From Corinectria fuckeliana (Eukaryota; Ascomycota; Sordariomycetes; Hypocreales; Nectriaceae): DNA of 64,000 bases. The stretch covers positions 43,302-107,301 of the forward strand of contig WPDH01000041.1 of NCBI GenBank assembly GCA_019137255.1. Reading direction: 5' to 3'. The notes under the pieces were generated by a model, which did not search any database, was not told where the DNA came from, and was given only the letters and a program-made list of their open reading frames with translations. The number at the start of each line of letters is the position of its first letter. Position 1 is the first letter of the stretch. Made by a program: the position numbers and the translations under genes. Below, piece by piece: positions 1 through 12,063 of the stretch.

Positions 1-87
1 TTAGTTCTTCTTAGATATAACTTTTACTAGAGAATATTAGGCTGAGCTTAGTAGTATAAGCTAAAATAAAGTAAAAGAATAGGTAAT
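1..87 (+). mobile_element. Left in-window piece of gypsy element D1
   Basis: This short stretch is the reverse complement of about 55995-56075 in element D2, so it belongs to the same gypsy family. It ends at GTAAT (83-87), which is repeated at 47380-47384 just after element E. D1 sequence therefore runs 1-87, is interrupted by E, and resumes at 47380. The 5' part of D1 lies beyond the left edge of the window. Confidence 0.75.
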
Positions 88-459
88 TTATTAGTAGAAG
101 ATATAGTTAGTATAGACTAACTACTTAACTAAAGCTGTTAGCTTAAAAGAGGAGAGGTATAAATAAGATTATAGCTTAAGTAACTATAAAAGATATAAAA
201 CAGATTAGACTGCTTTTAAGTATTAGATTTAATACTTTTAAAAGTAATCTAACTAATAAGAATAAGAATAAATAATAAGAGCTATTATAATAGCTAGGTA
301 AGATAAGGCAAAAAGTGATAAAAGGTAAGATTAAAATTTTAAGAAGAGAAAAAGTATTATCTTCTATTAAGATTAGGTAAGATAACCACTTTAAGTAATA
401 ACTACTTATAGTTAAGTCTTATATATATTAAAACTCTTATACTAATTAGCACTATTATA
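88..459 (-). repeat. LTR-C copy 1 (3' LTR of E)
   Basis: The 372-bp repeat is shared with 47008-47379 and, in a far less mutated form, with 59676-60042. It is preceded by GTAAT, the left target duplication. Orientation relative to the minus-strand pol makes it the 3' LTR. Confidence 0.8.
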
Positions 460-2902
460 AACCTTTTTTATAACCTAATACTTATTCTTAAGTATACTAA
501 GAGTTACACTCTTAGATAATAAAAGAAACCTAGTTAACAGTCTAGTCTTTCTCTAATCTATCTAAAAGTGATATATTTACTTATTATATCTCCTCTTATT
601 CTTTTAGTTTACCTTTCTACTTTCTTATTATCTTTTATTTTTTCTTATCTTATTATATATTTTAACACATCTTATTACTCACCTTAGGTATAGTTCTAAG
701 TAGCTAATCTGTTTATATAAAAAGAGTAAGTAGCAAAAGGTAAAAGTTAAAAAAGAGTGTAAGCTACTACTACTAAGATAAGCTATTACTAAAAACCTAT
801 AAGCCTATTAGGTATATTTATAGCTTAAGTGTTAGTTATAAGATAATAGTAAGTTTAAGTGTTAAGAACTTAAGTAAGAGTAAGTTTATTAAAGGCGTAT
901 CTTATTATTCTATTAGCAGCAGCTTCTATTTATTAATTAGCTATAATATTTAATTTAGCACTTTTCTCTTTCTAGGTAATATCTCTTAGAGGTGTGTTAA
1001 TAATTAACAGTATAAAGTTAGTAATCTTATAAGGTCTTAAACTTTAACAGCTTTAAACTTATCTCTTATAAGAATATCACCTTTTAAATTCTTATTATCT
1101 TACTATTACTAAAAAGCAGCCTTTTCTTTTTTAGCTTATAAAGCTTTAACAGCCTTTTAAATATTCTTAAGGTTCTAGCTAGTATTAAGCTAAGAAGGAG
1201 AGTTAGTCTTATAAGTAGATAATAAAGCTTAGAATTAAGTGTTTTTCTTCTTTTTAGGCTTAAGCATAAAGTTATAATCTTTAAAAAGGTCTAAATAAGA
1301 CTGCTTATTTAAGTTAATATAAGATAAGATATAGTCTTAATTTAGTAAGAGTGTAAGCTTTATCTTTATATTAGTTAGGTTTATTTTCTCTTTTTTTATA
1401 AGTGCTAACTTTAGTGACTTTAGCTTAAAAAGAGGTCTCTTTTAAAGGTTATATAAGGTAGTATTAATACTCTTAAGTGTTAAGTTTAACTATAAGCTTA
1501 AAAGTTCTTAAGATCCCTTTTAGACAGGTGTGTAAAAGGCAGAAGTTATAAGCAAGTTAGTTAAATTAAGGTTATACTCTATTAGTCTTAAGTTAGCTAG
1601 TTTCTAATATATAATCTTATTTAGTATATTATTAAAAGGCAGACTTATAAGATTAAGACTTAAGCCTTAGTTCTTATAGTATTAGATTAACTAATCTAAT
1701 AGGGTAATAAAAATAGGCTAGTAAGAGATAAAACTACTAGGTGTAGTTTAGTATTTCTCTATTAGTATACTACTTATATAAATAGTCTAGTACTTATTAT
1801 ACTTATATTAGAAGCTTATATTATTCTACTAAAAAGTAGTATACTTACTAATATTAGTAAACAGCTCTTAAGATAGTATACCTAAGTAACTCTTATAAGG
1901 TTTATAGTTTACTAAGCTAGTACTTATATTCTTAACTAGCTAAGTGTTAAAAATATATTACTAGTTCTTAATCTTAACCTTATCTAAGATAAGAGTCTTA
2001 ATAAAGTTAGTAATACACTTTATACTTATTTTTTAGGAAGTATTATTAGTAATAAAAGGGTAAGAGGCTAAAACCTAATTATATTAGTAAAAAAGCTTTT
2101 TTATATTTATTAGGGTAAAAACCTTATTAATATTAAGGTGTTAAACCCTACTAGCTCGCTTAATTAAATGCTTTTATATATAACTTATAAATTCTTATAG
2201 GTTTAAAAAAAGCAGAAAGACTATAATATAGTTGTATTTCTAGTTAGAAGGTTACTTAGAGACTAGAATAGTAATAATAGTAAAATTAAAAGGCAAACTA
2301 TAATTAGCTAGTATTTCTTAGAAAGCTAAAACTATAGTCTTTAAGTGTGACTAAGCTGTTTACCCCTAGGAGTAATAATAGTACAGCTAACTATTATAAC
2401 AGTTAAAAATATATAAGGTCTAATAATTAATATAATAAACTAAGCTTATAATAAAGTGCTTATTAAATATTACCTTTTAGAATTCCTCACAGCTCTTATA
2501 GCTTATTCTAGTAGTATAAGAGACTTATTTAGCACTTTTAGTAAGGTAGGGGTTATAGTCTCTTTTACTATCCTTCTTGCCTTTTTTATAAGCAGAGAAG
2601 TTAAGGCTAGCATTCTAGAAGAGGGTATAATTAAGAATATAAATATAATTTTTTATAATAACTATAATATCTCTTATTTTATAGGTTAAGATAGGTAGTA
2701 GAGCGCTAAGTTTAAAGTTAGAAGCTTAGCCTTTTTACTAAAGTCTTTTTAAAAGGCTCTAAAAGTCTTAATAGTAAGCAGGCTAGGTTTAGTTATAAAC
2801 TTATTTATTAGAGCTTTTAGTGTAAGTATTATAAGATAGTATCTTAAACTAGGTGTTATTAGTAATATCTAAGTAAAAATCTAGAATAATTAGGTTGTTA
2901 TT
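460..2902 (-). mobile_element. Inner 3' segment of element E, no recognisable gene
   Basis: This RIP-degraded DNA lies between the 3' LTR of E and a solo LTR-B. Stops occur in all frames. The longest ATG-initiated frame (2456-2689, plus, 77 codons) has no recognisable motif and is probably a chance frame. The minus strand at the same place is partly open when TAA/TAG are treated as former Gln codons. I could not assign a domain. By position it is the region downstream of E pol. Confidence 0.55.
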
Positions 2903-3107
2903 TATAAGAGTTAGTCTTACTAGAGTGTAAATATAAAGATTATAAAGGTAGGTATTAGTATATTATAAAGCTTTCACTTAATAAGCATTTAGAGAGTGCT
3001 TATTTAGCATTCTTAAAAGAGCTGCTAGCCTACTATTTAGGTAAGCCTTAAGGTTAAGCCCTAAAGGCTTATATTAAGTGTTAATAGTATTAGCACTAAC
3101 TATTATA
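2903..3107 (-). repeat. Solo LTR-B inserted in E
   Basis: The 205-bp sequence matches the LTRs of B1 and B2 in full length. It is flanked by perfect TTATT duplications (2898-2902 and 3108-3112). No internal B sequence is attached, so this is a solo LTR left by LTR-LTR recombination. Orientation is that of B2 (minus sense). Confidence 0.9.
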
Positions 3108-3112
3108 TTATT

Positions 3113-4303
3113 ATTCTAGTAGCTCTAGTTAGTATAAGGTTAAAAAAAAGCAGGTTATTTTAAAATAATATCTTTTAAGAGTTTATAAATATAATATTTA
3201 GCAGGATAGTAAAAGGTATATAAGCCTTCTTCTTAAGAGACTTTTACTTTAAAGTATAAGATTTAGCTATTATATATAAAGCAGTCTAGCTTATTATTAA
3301 TAGTGAGTGCTGTTATAGCTGTGTTTATTATAAATAGGTAGTATTAGAAGATAAAAAAAAAAGAGGTATTTTAAGATTAGAGTAAGTGTTTAAAGTAAAA
3401 AGCTAAAGTGTAAAAAAATATAAAAGAGATATTAAAAGTAAAAAAGAGTGTAGTTTATAATAAGATAACTTATATAAAAGTGCTTACCTTTTTAGCTGCT
3501 TACCTAATAAGGTTTTTAAGTCTTATTTTATATACTTAAGAGGATATTTATATATTAGCTATCTTATAATATGTTTAACTATTTCTTTTTATAAATTACT
3601 TAAATTATTATACTTTAACTATAAAGCTTTTTATTTGTCTTTTTAGCCCTCTTTTTTTTTATATCTTTTCTTTTTTTTTAATATCTTCTCTTTCTTCTAC
3701 TTTACTTATATTACTTATATTACTCTTAATAGATTTACTACTTTATAATAACCTTCTAAGCTAAGTAAGAAGTACTTACTACTTAGTAATATAAGACTCT
3801 TTCTAACTTATATAACCTTATAAAGTATAATACTAATAAGTATAAATTTACCTAGTAGACTTCTACTAAATAAGAGAATTAAACTATATATTATATTACA
3901 CCTCTCTTACACTAAAGCTACTAGTACTAACTTATAAGTTTTTCTTAGAACTACTAGTAATAGTAGTTAATCTAATACTTTTTAGTAGTTTAAAAAGAGT
4001 TTTAATATTTAAATTTACTTTTAAAAAGCTCTTAATCACCTTAGCTGCTCTCTTTATATTAAGCTTACCTTTAAGAGTAAAAGCTTAAAAATATCTTAAG
4101 ATATTTATATTTTCTTTTAGTATAGCCTTTAAGATGTTAATAGTGTTTTTTAAACTAGTGCTAAACTCACTATTAATTATTATCTCTATTCTTTTTATAT
4201 TTACACTAAGTTTAGTTATCTCTAAGAGTATATTATTTTATATACTTTTTACTAAGCTCTCTATCTAAAGACTCTACTTATAGCTTTATATAGTAATAAT
4301 AAC
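3113..4303 (-). mobile_element. Segment of element E between solo LTR and A1
   Basis: RIP-degraded E sequence with no frame or domain I can recognise. It is bounded on the left by the solo LTR-B duplication and on the right by the A1 duplication CTTAT. Confidence 0.5.
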
Positions 4304-4308
4304 CTTAT

Positions 4309-4520
4309 TATAAGAGTTAGCTAATTAAAGTAAGATAAAAAGCTTTAAGATAGGTATCTATATATTATAAGACTTTAACTTAATAAGTAGTTATAAACTG
4401 CTTACTAAGATTACTAAGTAATTTTACTTAGTAGCTCTTATACTCTTAGTATACCCTACCCAGCCTAGTATTAGTTCCTCTTAGGGTTAGTCTCTTAAGC
4501 TATAAGCTTATCTTATTATA
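4309..4520 (-). repeat. A1 3' LTR
   Basis: 212-bp LTR-A copy, TA...TA ends (RIP-altered TG...CA). It is identical in length to 11847-12058 and to the two A2 LTRs. Confidence 0.9.
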
Positions 4521-5149
4521 ATTACCCTCTCCTCTAGCTATCTAGTCTCTAAATATATAAGTCTATTCTTAGTTATTACAATTAATATTATTTTATTATT
4601 ACTATACTACTATCACTTAAGACCTTAGTTATTATAGTAATACAGTAGTTAGTTAGTGCTTACTTTACAGCTGTTATATAGCTGTTAGCTATAAGGCTTT
4701 ATATTAATAGTAGGCCTATTAGTTAGCAGTCTATTAGCAGCTGTTAAGCTATAGACTGCGCTAGTATACTTATTTGTTTTCTTTTTCTTTCTCTTACTTA
4801 TACTAACTTCTTTATAACATTCTTTATTATTTAGTTCTCTCTCTCTAAACCTTTATAAGTTGTTTTACTCTACTGCTTTCTTTTATTACTTATAACACTT
4901 AAACTGTTAAAGTATTATTATTAGTCTACTTGTCTTACTATTACTAATTTATCACCTAGATATCTCTTATTTACACAGGGGATATTTTTTATTAGTTTAA
5001 TAGAGACGCTCTTTTTAACTAGATGTTTATTAGAGATACCTCTTACTTTTTTTATCTAATATAAAAAGCTAACTAGTTTAGTCTGCTATATATTTATAGT
5101 TCTCTTAAAGCCTGTTATATCTATTATAAGTAATCTAAGTAGAAGTATA

Positions 5150-6457
5150 CTACTATAAGTTTGTTAAGTTTTTACTACTTTCTATATATTATTAATATCT
5201 TCTAAGATTCCTCTAGAGCTTTATAGTACTATAGCAGTCTTCTAGAATAAGTTAACTATATATCACTTTTATAACAACCCTAAGAAGTGTTCCTCTAGTT
5301 ACTAAGTAACCCTTTATAAGCCTCTATTTAGCATATTATACTAGTATATCTAATATACTACTAATAAGACTATATCTACTTTTTAAACTCTTACTAACAG
5401 CCTGTCTAGTATTACTAGCACTAGTGCTAAGAAGTCTAGCTAGTTAACTAAGAAAGTACTTAGTTTCTTATTCTAGTTAATTAAGGCTTAGATTACTATT
5501 AACACCTTAAGGTTCTACTAAGATACTAGCCTCTTAGAGGATATTTCTCTAACTAAATTAGATTATTATATTAAGGCTGCCTAGCCTTTTTATCTTTATA
5601 ATAATAGTACTACTCTTACTATTTATATAGTAGTTTTTTAACTGCTTTATATATTTATTACTCTTATTACTAATATTAAAAAGAAAACACTTTAGGCTTT
5701 TCTTATATCTATTAAGCGTGCTACTATCTCTACTGTTATTAAGGCTTATAACTATAATATTTAAGCCCTAGTGTGCTAAGTTAGCTTCTTAAACTAAGAA
5801 CCTTTTTACTATAAGGCTGTTAGTAGCCCTTCTTATAATATTAGGTCTAAGTTTAGAAGTTCTAATATTAAGTCTTCCACTTTATTTATTACTATCTTAC
5901 TTATTACTTGCTTACACCCCGCTTTTATTTCTATCTCTAATCTTAATAAGACTTCTACTAAGCCTACTATTACTTTACTTATTACTTACACTTATACTGC
6001 CTCTCTCTTAGCTCTTCTATCTCCTATTATTTAGTCTCCTAATAGTATTTAGATTCTAGATAACCTAGAGAGCTTTTAGCTCCCTAATAACCTGGCTTTT
6101 AAGCTAGACTTTAGTGTTTAGGCCCCTTCTTTAGGGTTAGACCTATTAGCTGTCTCTTCTCTTATCACCTAAGCTTTAATAACTTCTTATTATTTTACTA
6201 GTCGCCTAAATATTATTAACCCCTTTTCTGTCTTAGCTTTTACTGCCTGTAAGTATACTTATAAGACTAAGATCTCTAAGATGCTCACCTAAGTTGTTAA
6301 TTCTAGCAGTAAGTTACTCTTACCCTTTACTTACCCTCTTAAGTAGGCTAAGTATACACCTCTAAAGACTTATTCTTTAAAGTCTAGTAAGTTAGGTATT
6401 TCTAATATTATATTCTCACCTTCTGCTTTTTATAGTATCTTAGCGAAAAAGTCCTAA
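5150..6457 (+). pseudogene. Antisense accessory ORF of family A (copy in A1)
   Basis: When TAA/TAG are read as former CAA/CAG, one plus-strand frame is nearly continuous from about 5150 to the stop at 6455-6457, roughly 430 codons. It lies tail to tail with pol and antisense to it, between pol and the 3' LTR. The first half has a mixed composition with possible helical segments. The second half is rich in Ser, Thr, Pro and Leu. I do not recognise the family and see no zinc knuckle, membrane segment or catalytic motif. The same frame is present in A2 at about 38004-39330 on the minus strand. The start codon is not determined, because RIP has removed or obscured it. Confidence 0.5.
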
Positions 6458-6599
6458 AAGTAATTTTTATTATAGTTTATATTTTCTATAAGACTCTTTT
6501 AGCTTTAAGTGTTAAGTTAGTAGCTATTAGTTTTTTAATTAGTAGTAACTTTAGTAGTACTTAGCAGTTTGTTTTTTTAGTAGTATTTAGCTACTTAAG

Positions 6600-9500
6600 T
6601 GTTACTAGTAATTCGCGTTCTTATTACGCTTTTAGTGTTATAGTTTATCTATTTATTATCTTATTTCTTATATGTTTACTTTCTCTACTTATAATACTAC
6701 TATACTAACTTTATTATATTCTCTAAGTGGGCTACTAGCTCCTAAGTGTTATATTCTACTAGCTATCTTACTTATTTAACTTAGTAGAATATTTATCTTA
6801 TATCTTTCTTATAGTTAACTACTTTCTTAACCTTTTACTTATTATTCTCTTCTTCTAGTTTAGGCAGTTTTAGCAGTTTTTTTACGCCTAGTTAGTGCTT
6901 TTTAAACTATAGTTCTAAGAGTTTAACTAGAAAAATATTATATATTTACTAGTATTATTCTAGAAGGTATACTTAGTATACTTATTTGCTGATTTTTTAT
7001 ATTATTACTATCTTAATAAATTTTAGTACTAGCTTTTTATATTTAAATTAAAAGTTTCTTATTAATAGCCTAATAGTTTACTTAACCTTATATTCTTATA
7101 GGTTATATTACTTATTATAGTATTTAGCCTGTTTTTTCACAGCTTTCTACTATTATTTCTCTGTCTTAGTATATACTTAGCAAAGTATCTTAATATACTC
7201 TTACACTTTTTATATATTTAACTTAAGGTGTTTTAAGGTATATTTCACAACTCTTAGGTAGTATTTATAAAAGGCTTATATAAGAGAAACCCTAATAGTA
7301 TAGTAAGTACTATTATTATAAGTAAAGGCTGCTTTTAAGAGCTAGGCTACTTATTAGTATAAGGTATTATTAGTATACACTTAGAGGTATTTCCTAATAG
7401 CTTAGTTAGTCCTTTTTATCTATCTGTCTGTCTGTAAATAGTATATAGTAGACAGCTGCTAACAGGTTACTTATTTTTTTATTAGGTCTTTTTAAAACTT
7501 ACTTATAAACAGCTTATCTCTATTACTAATAATCTCTTTAAGTAAACTATATCTACACTTAATATGTTTATATAAGAGCTATATTATTTCTACTATGTTA
7601 AGTATCTTCTTTATAAGAATAAAAAGTATATACTTTATTATACAGTATATAATTACTAGTATAGTATTATATTTCTTACTGTTAGCTTAGGCGCTTTTTA
7701 GCAGTCTTATAATAAAGTTAATACTAATTTCTTAAAAAGAGTAAGCAGGTATTAGTAGGGATTACAGCTCTTTATAAGGCTTATATCTTAGTATGTAAGC
7801 ACTCTAGTAATATTAGCATCTTAAGGTGTAGTCTTTTATATTATTTAAGATTTAGTTCTAATAGAATTTACATATAATAAGGTCTAAGGTTTTTACTACT
7901 CTTATATATCTTAAGTAAGAGTTATTATAGTATTAGCAGAGGATTTCCCTTCTTATTATATATTCTTTTAGGATAACTAGTCTTTCTTTAAAAAATAGTA
8001 TTTCTTACTTATTATAGTAGTAAGCTCCTCTTATAATATTATAAACCTTTGCTAACTACTATTAGCAAAATTAATCTCTCTCTTATAATTCTTATACTAG
8101 CTCTTCTAGTTTGCTTAAGAGCTAATTAAAAAAGGCTATCTCTCTTTTTATAAGCCTTTTTATAACTAGGCGGGGAATATATTAGTTTAGGATAACTATT
8201 ATAGTTGCTAAAGGTATCTCTTATAAACTCAGCTTAGCTAGTAATTACTATCTAGTTACTAAGTCTTTAGGTAGTTTACCTTTAGCTTACCTAGCTTAGA
8301 TAGTAACAGCTAGAATAGTAATAAGCTTATCTTTAAGACTAGCTTATATAGCTTAAATAAACATATTAACTATCTTATTTTCTACACTTTTAAGAACTTA
8401 TATAATTACTTAGTAGAGGTCTTCTAGTAACTTTCCTGCTAACTTAAGTTTTACTACTAAAGTTAGAAGTATATTTATATATAAGATCTCTCCTATTATA
8501 TAATCTAGCTTTTATAATAAGCTGTCTACTAGGTTTGTCTTACCTAGCTAGTACTTAATATTAAAGTTAAAAGGTGCTAATTTATATACCTATCTAGTAA
8601 GCCTTTCTTAAAGGTCTCTTACTAATACTTTTATAACACCTATAAGAGCTATATAGTCTATTAACAGTATAAACTTATTTTTAAGCTCTAAAAGGTAGTA
8701 ACTCTAGTGTTTTAAGCTCTTAATAATAGCTAACAGCTTTTACTAGCTAGTAGCCTAGTATTACTCCTCCTCTAAGAGTTTCCTAAACTAGTATGCTACT
8801 AAGTATTATTAATTCTTAAACAGTTAGAAAAGAATGCTTAATATAGCTATACTTAATATATCTATTTTAACTCTTAACTTATATTTTAGGTCCTAGTGTT
8901 AAAAAACAGTTGCTAAGTAAAATACTCTTTTTAGCTTTTAGAATACTGCTTTCTTTTTATCTATCTAAGTAAACTCTCTAGTTTTACACTTATTCTAACT
9001 GCCTTTTAGTATTACTATAAGAGGTCTTATAATCTTTAAGTATTTATAAATAAACTTTTAGTAGAAATTATAAAACCTTAAGAACACTTATATATCTTTA
9101 AAGCTTAGTAAGGTTAGCTACTTATTAACTATATAGACCCTGCTTAGCTCTATTTTAATATCTTTTTAAGTTATTATATAGCTTAGAAACTTAACTTCTT
9201 ACTAGTAAAAGGTGCACTTTAACAGCTTTATATATAGCTAAAAGCTTTATAATCTTTTTAGCACCTCTTATATATTTTTTATATATTAATCTTAAGTTAT
9301 TAAGTAAATTAGAATATTATCTAGATATATAACACAGACTGTGTTTAGTATACTAGCTAGTGCTTAGTAAATATACGCTTAAAATATTACAGGTGTGTTT
9401 ATTAGCCTAAATAGTATAATATTATACTTAAAGTGCTTATAGCAGGTTCTAAAGGCAGTCTTCTAGTAATCCTCTAGCTTAATTTAGATCTAATAGTACA

Positions 9501-10480
9501 CATCCTGTAAATTAATCTTTAAGATCTATTATATACTTATAAGACAGTCTAGTAAGTCTCTAATTAGGGGCAGCAAGTAATAGTTCTTAATAGTAATCTT
9601 ATTTAGACCTTAATAATCTATATAAAGCTATAAGGTTCTATCCTTTTTTAGTATAAACAGGACTAAAAACCTAGCCTTACTAACTAAGAGGCTAATATGC
9701 TTACTTGTGATATTCTTAGTAATATACTTATAGAGAACCTTCTACTACTTTTTGTTATAAGAGTATAAGAGTCTATAAGATAGTATCTTACCTTTCTTTA
9801 GTTTAATTATATACTTTATACCCTCTAAGATTAGAATCTCTTTTACTATAGATTTACTAAATACTCCTCTAAACTTCTTAAGTTCTAGTAGTAAGATCTC
9901 TAACCTTATATCTACTTTTTTATCTAAAACAGCTATTAGCTGCTTATTTAGTAATAATATACTATATATATATATAATATAAGCAGGTTTTCCCCCCTCT
10001 ACTAGCTCCTCTATAAAGGTTATAATATCTGTAAGAGTGATAAGCTTATAGCTTTATAAGTATATATAAGTATTAATAAGAATTTCTTTCTTTCTTATAG
10101 AATCTAAAGATAAGAGTAGATTACTAGCCTCTTTAGAGTGTTATATCTTTATAAACAGTTGTCTAACCTTCTATAAGTATCTCTAAGAGTTAATTAGAAA
10201 GAATATTAACTAGTAAACCTACTTAGCAGGTATAGTTACTCTGTTAAAACTAGACAGGCTTAGTACCTTCTAATCTCTAGTTGTCTTAAGGCTTAACCTT
10301 CTAATTAGTCTTATACTAATAAGGTTAACTTAAGTGTAAGTGTTTATATTTATATAGACTACTTTTTTAGTATATACTTATAAAGTGATTACTCTTTCTT
10401 AAATAATATGCCTAATTAGTATTATTTTTAGTATTAGTACTAAGGTTTTAGTAGTGTTTTTAGCGCTTACTTGTTTCCTA
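6600..10480 (-). pseudogene. Gypsy pol of A1 (protease-RT-RNaseH-integrase-chromodomain), degenerate
   Basis: The minus strand encodes a Ty3/gypsy polyprotein broken by many TAA/TAG codons at former Gln positions. The reverse transcriptase active-site box is visible at 9308-9340 as Y-L-D-N, where the second catalytic Asp has become Asn through G to A change (family consensus Y-x-D-D). RNaseH and integrase regions follow towards 6600. The A2 copy shows the same order and ends in a chromodomain-like tail, so this is a chromovirus-type element. It would have copied element RNA into cDNA and integrated it. It cannot be functional now. Confidence 0.85.
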
Positions 10481-10499
10481 AGGAGTCTAGCTTTTTCAC

Positions 10500-11830
10500 T
10501 TATATACTTATAAATTATACCTTTACTAGAGGTAGGCTTAGCATCTAGTTAGTGTTAATATTAGGGTTTCTTTTAGCTGCTTAATAATCTCTTACTAAAT
10601 GCTTAGTCTTATTATAATTATAATATTACACCTCTAGTTAGTTAGTTAATTTTTTACTATATATAAAGCAGTTTACTAGTAGGTTAGCTAAAAGTAGGTT
10701 TCTAAATAGTTAGAGGTATATATAATTTCTTATATTGTTTTATATTTCTTTAAGGTCTTAGCTTTTAGCTTATTTTATATTAGTAGTCTTTTTAGACCCC
10801 TCTTAAGTATAATTACTAAGTTTATATTTTTACTTTTTACTTTATAACTTATAGTTATATTAGATATATAACTACAGCCTCTCTATCTTATTAGCTATAT
10901 CTTACACTTATAAAAGATTAACCTTTTAACAGTTTATTTCTCTTTTCAGCTAGTTCTTAAGCTTATAATAATATTAGTAAGCTAGGTCTACTTAGTCTTT
11001 AAGGTCTAAAGTGCTTATAAAGGTGTGTAAAACAGTTTATAAGTTAAAATAGTCTATTAGCAACTAGTTGTTATACTATTAGATCTCTATTAATTTGTCT
11101 TATAGTTACCTCTCTTAGAAGCTTATATTAATATATCTCTTATAAATAAAGTTAAGATAGTCTTACTAGGTTAGGTTAATAAGATTCCTCTTATAGTTGT
11201 GCTATTTAGTCTATTAGGCTATATAAAGCTTAGTTATAAACTATTTGATTTTTTATATATTAGTACAGTTAGGTTAAAAGCTGTTTTCTAACTTTATAAT
11301 ATAAATCTAGTTATTAACCTTTACCTTTATAGTATTTTTAGGTAGTACTATATAGTTATAAGTAGAGGGTTTTTTTAATCTCACCTAAGGTTACTTATAA
11401 GATGTTAAACTAGTTAGCATATTAGCTTTATTTATAGTACTTACTATTTAGCTAGGATCTTTAAGAAATCCTATATATCTAAGCTGTGTACTAATATTAG
11501 GGTTTACTACTCTTATATTACTAGTTAATCACTAAGAATCTGCCTGTGTGACTTAGGTAGTAGCTTTACTAATAAGTTATAATTACTTTTAGACTTCTTA
11601 TATTAGGTTTTCTAGCTCTCCTTCTTAATATCTCCCAGCTCTAGTTTATATGCTAGTTTTACTAACTTAATTATTTTTAGTATAATTTGTTTTATTTATA
11701 GTGGTTTTATTACCTTATATATGCTACTTATAATACAACCTAGTGTTAGTATATAACTTATTTAGGCTGGGGTTTATTAGAGGTTTATTATTATCTTTTT
11801 ATTTATACTAATTACTTAAGTGGGTAAAAA
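10500..11830 (-). pseudogene. Gypsy gag of A1 with CCHC knuckle, degenerate
   Basis: This minus-strand frame lies upstream of pol. A nucleocapsid-type zinc knuckle is recognisable at about 10581-10635. Its Cys codons are mostly TAT (RIP-changed TGT), but spacing and the His codon are kept. The A2 copy (15999-16043) shows the same motif. The product would be the virus-like-particle structural protein. Many stops make it non-functional. Confidence 0.7.
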
Positions 11831-11846
11831 AAGTTAAAAGATTATC

Positions 11847-12058
11847 TATAAGAGTTAGCTAATTAGAGTAAGATAAAAAGCTTTAAAGTAGGTATTTATA
11901 TATTATAAGACTTTAACTTAGCAAGTAGTTATAAACTGCTTACTAAGATTACTAAGTAATCTTACTTAGTAGCTCTTATACTCTTAGTATACTCTACCTA
12001 GCCTAATACTAGTTCCTCTTAGGGCTAGTCTCTTAGGCTATAAGCTTATCTTCTTATA
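11847..12058 (-). repeat. A1 5' LTR
   Basis: 212-bp LTR-A copy at the gag end of A1, followed by the right target duplication CTTAT at 12059-12063. Confidence 0.9.
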
Positions 12059-12063
12059 CTTAT

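Larger units (their letters stand above)
4309..12058 (-). mobile_element. Ty3/gypsy element A1, complete, RIP-inactivated
   Basis: The 7750-bp element has 212-bp LTRs and the target duplication CTTAT (4304-4308 and 12059-12063). Order on the minus strand is 5' LTR (11847-12058), gag, protease-RT-RNaseH-integrase, then 3' LTR (4309-4520). A purine-rich tract complementary to 4522-4538 adjoins the 3' LTR and fits a polypurine tract. An extra plus-strand reading frame lies between pol and the 3' LTR. The second copy, A2, measures 7747 bp once its insertions are removed. Confidence 0.92.

Noticed and set aside
2456..2689. 77-codon plus-strand frame in AT-rich E sequence
   Set aside because: Hydrophobic composition expected from AT-rich DNA; it lies antisense to E and shows no domain.
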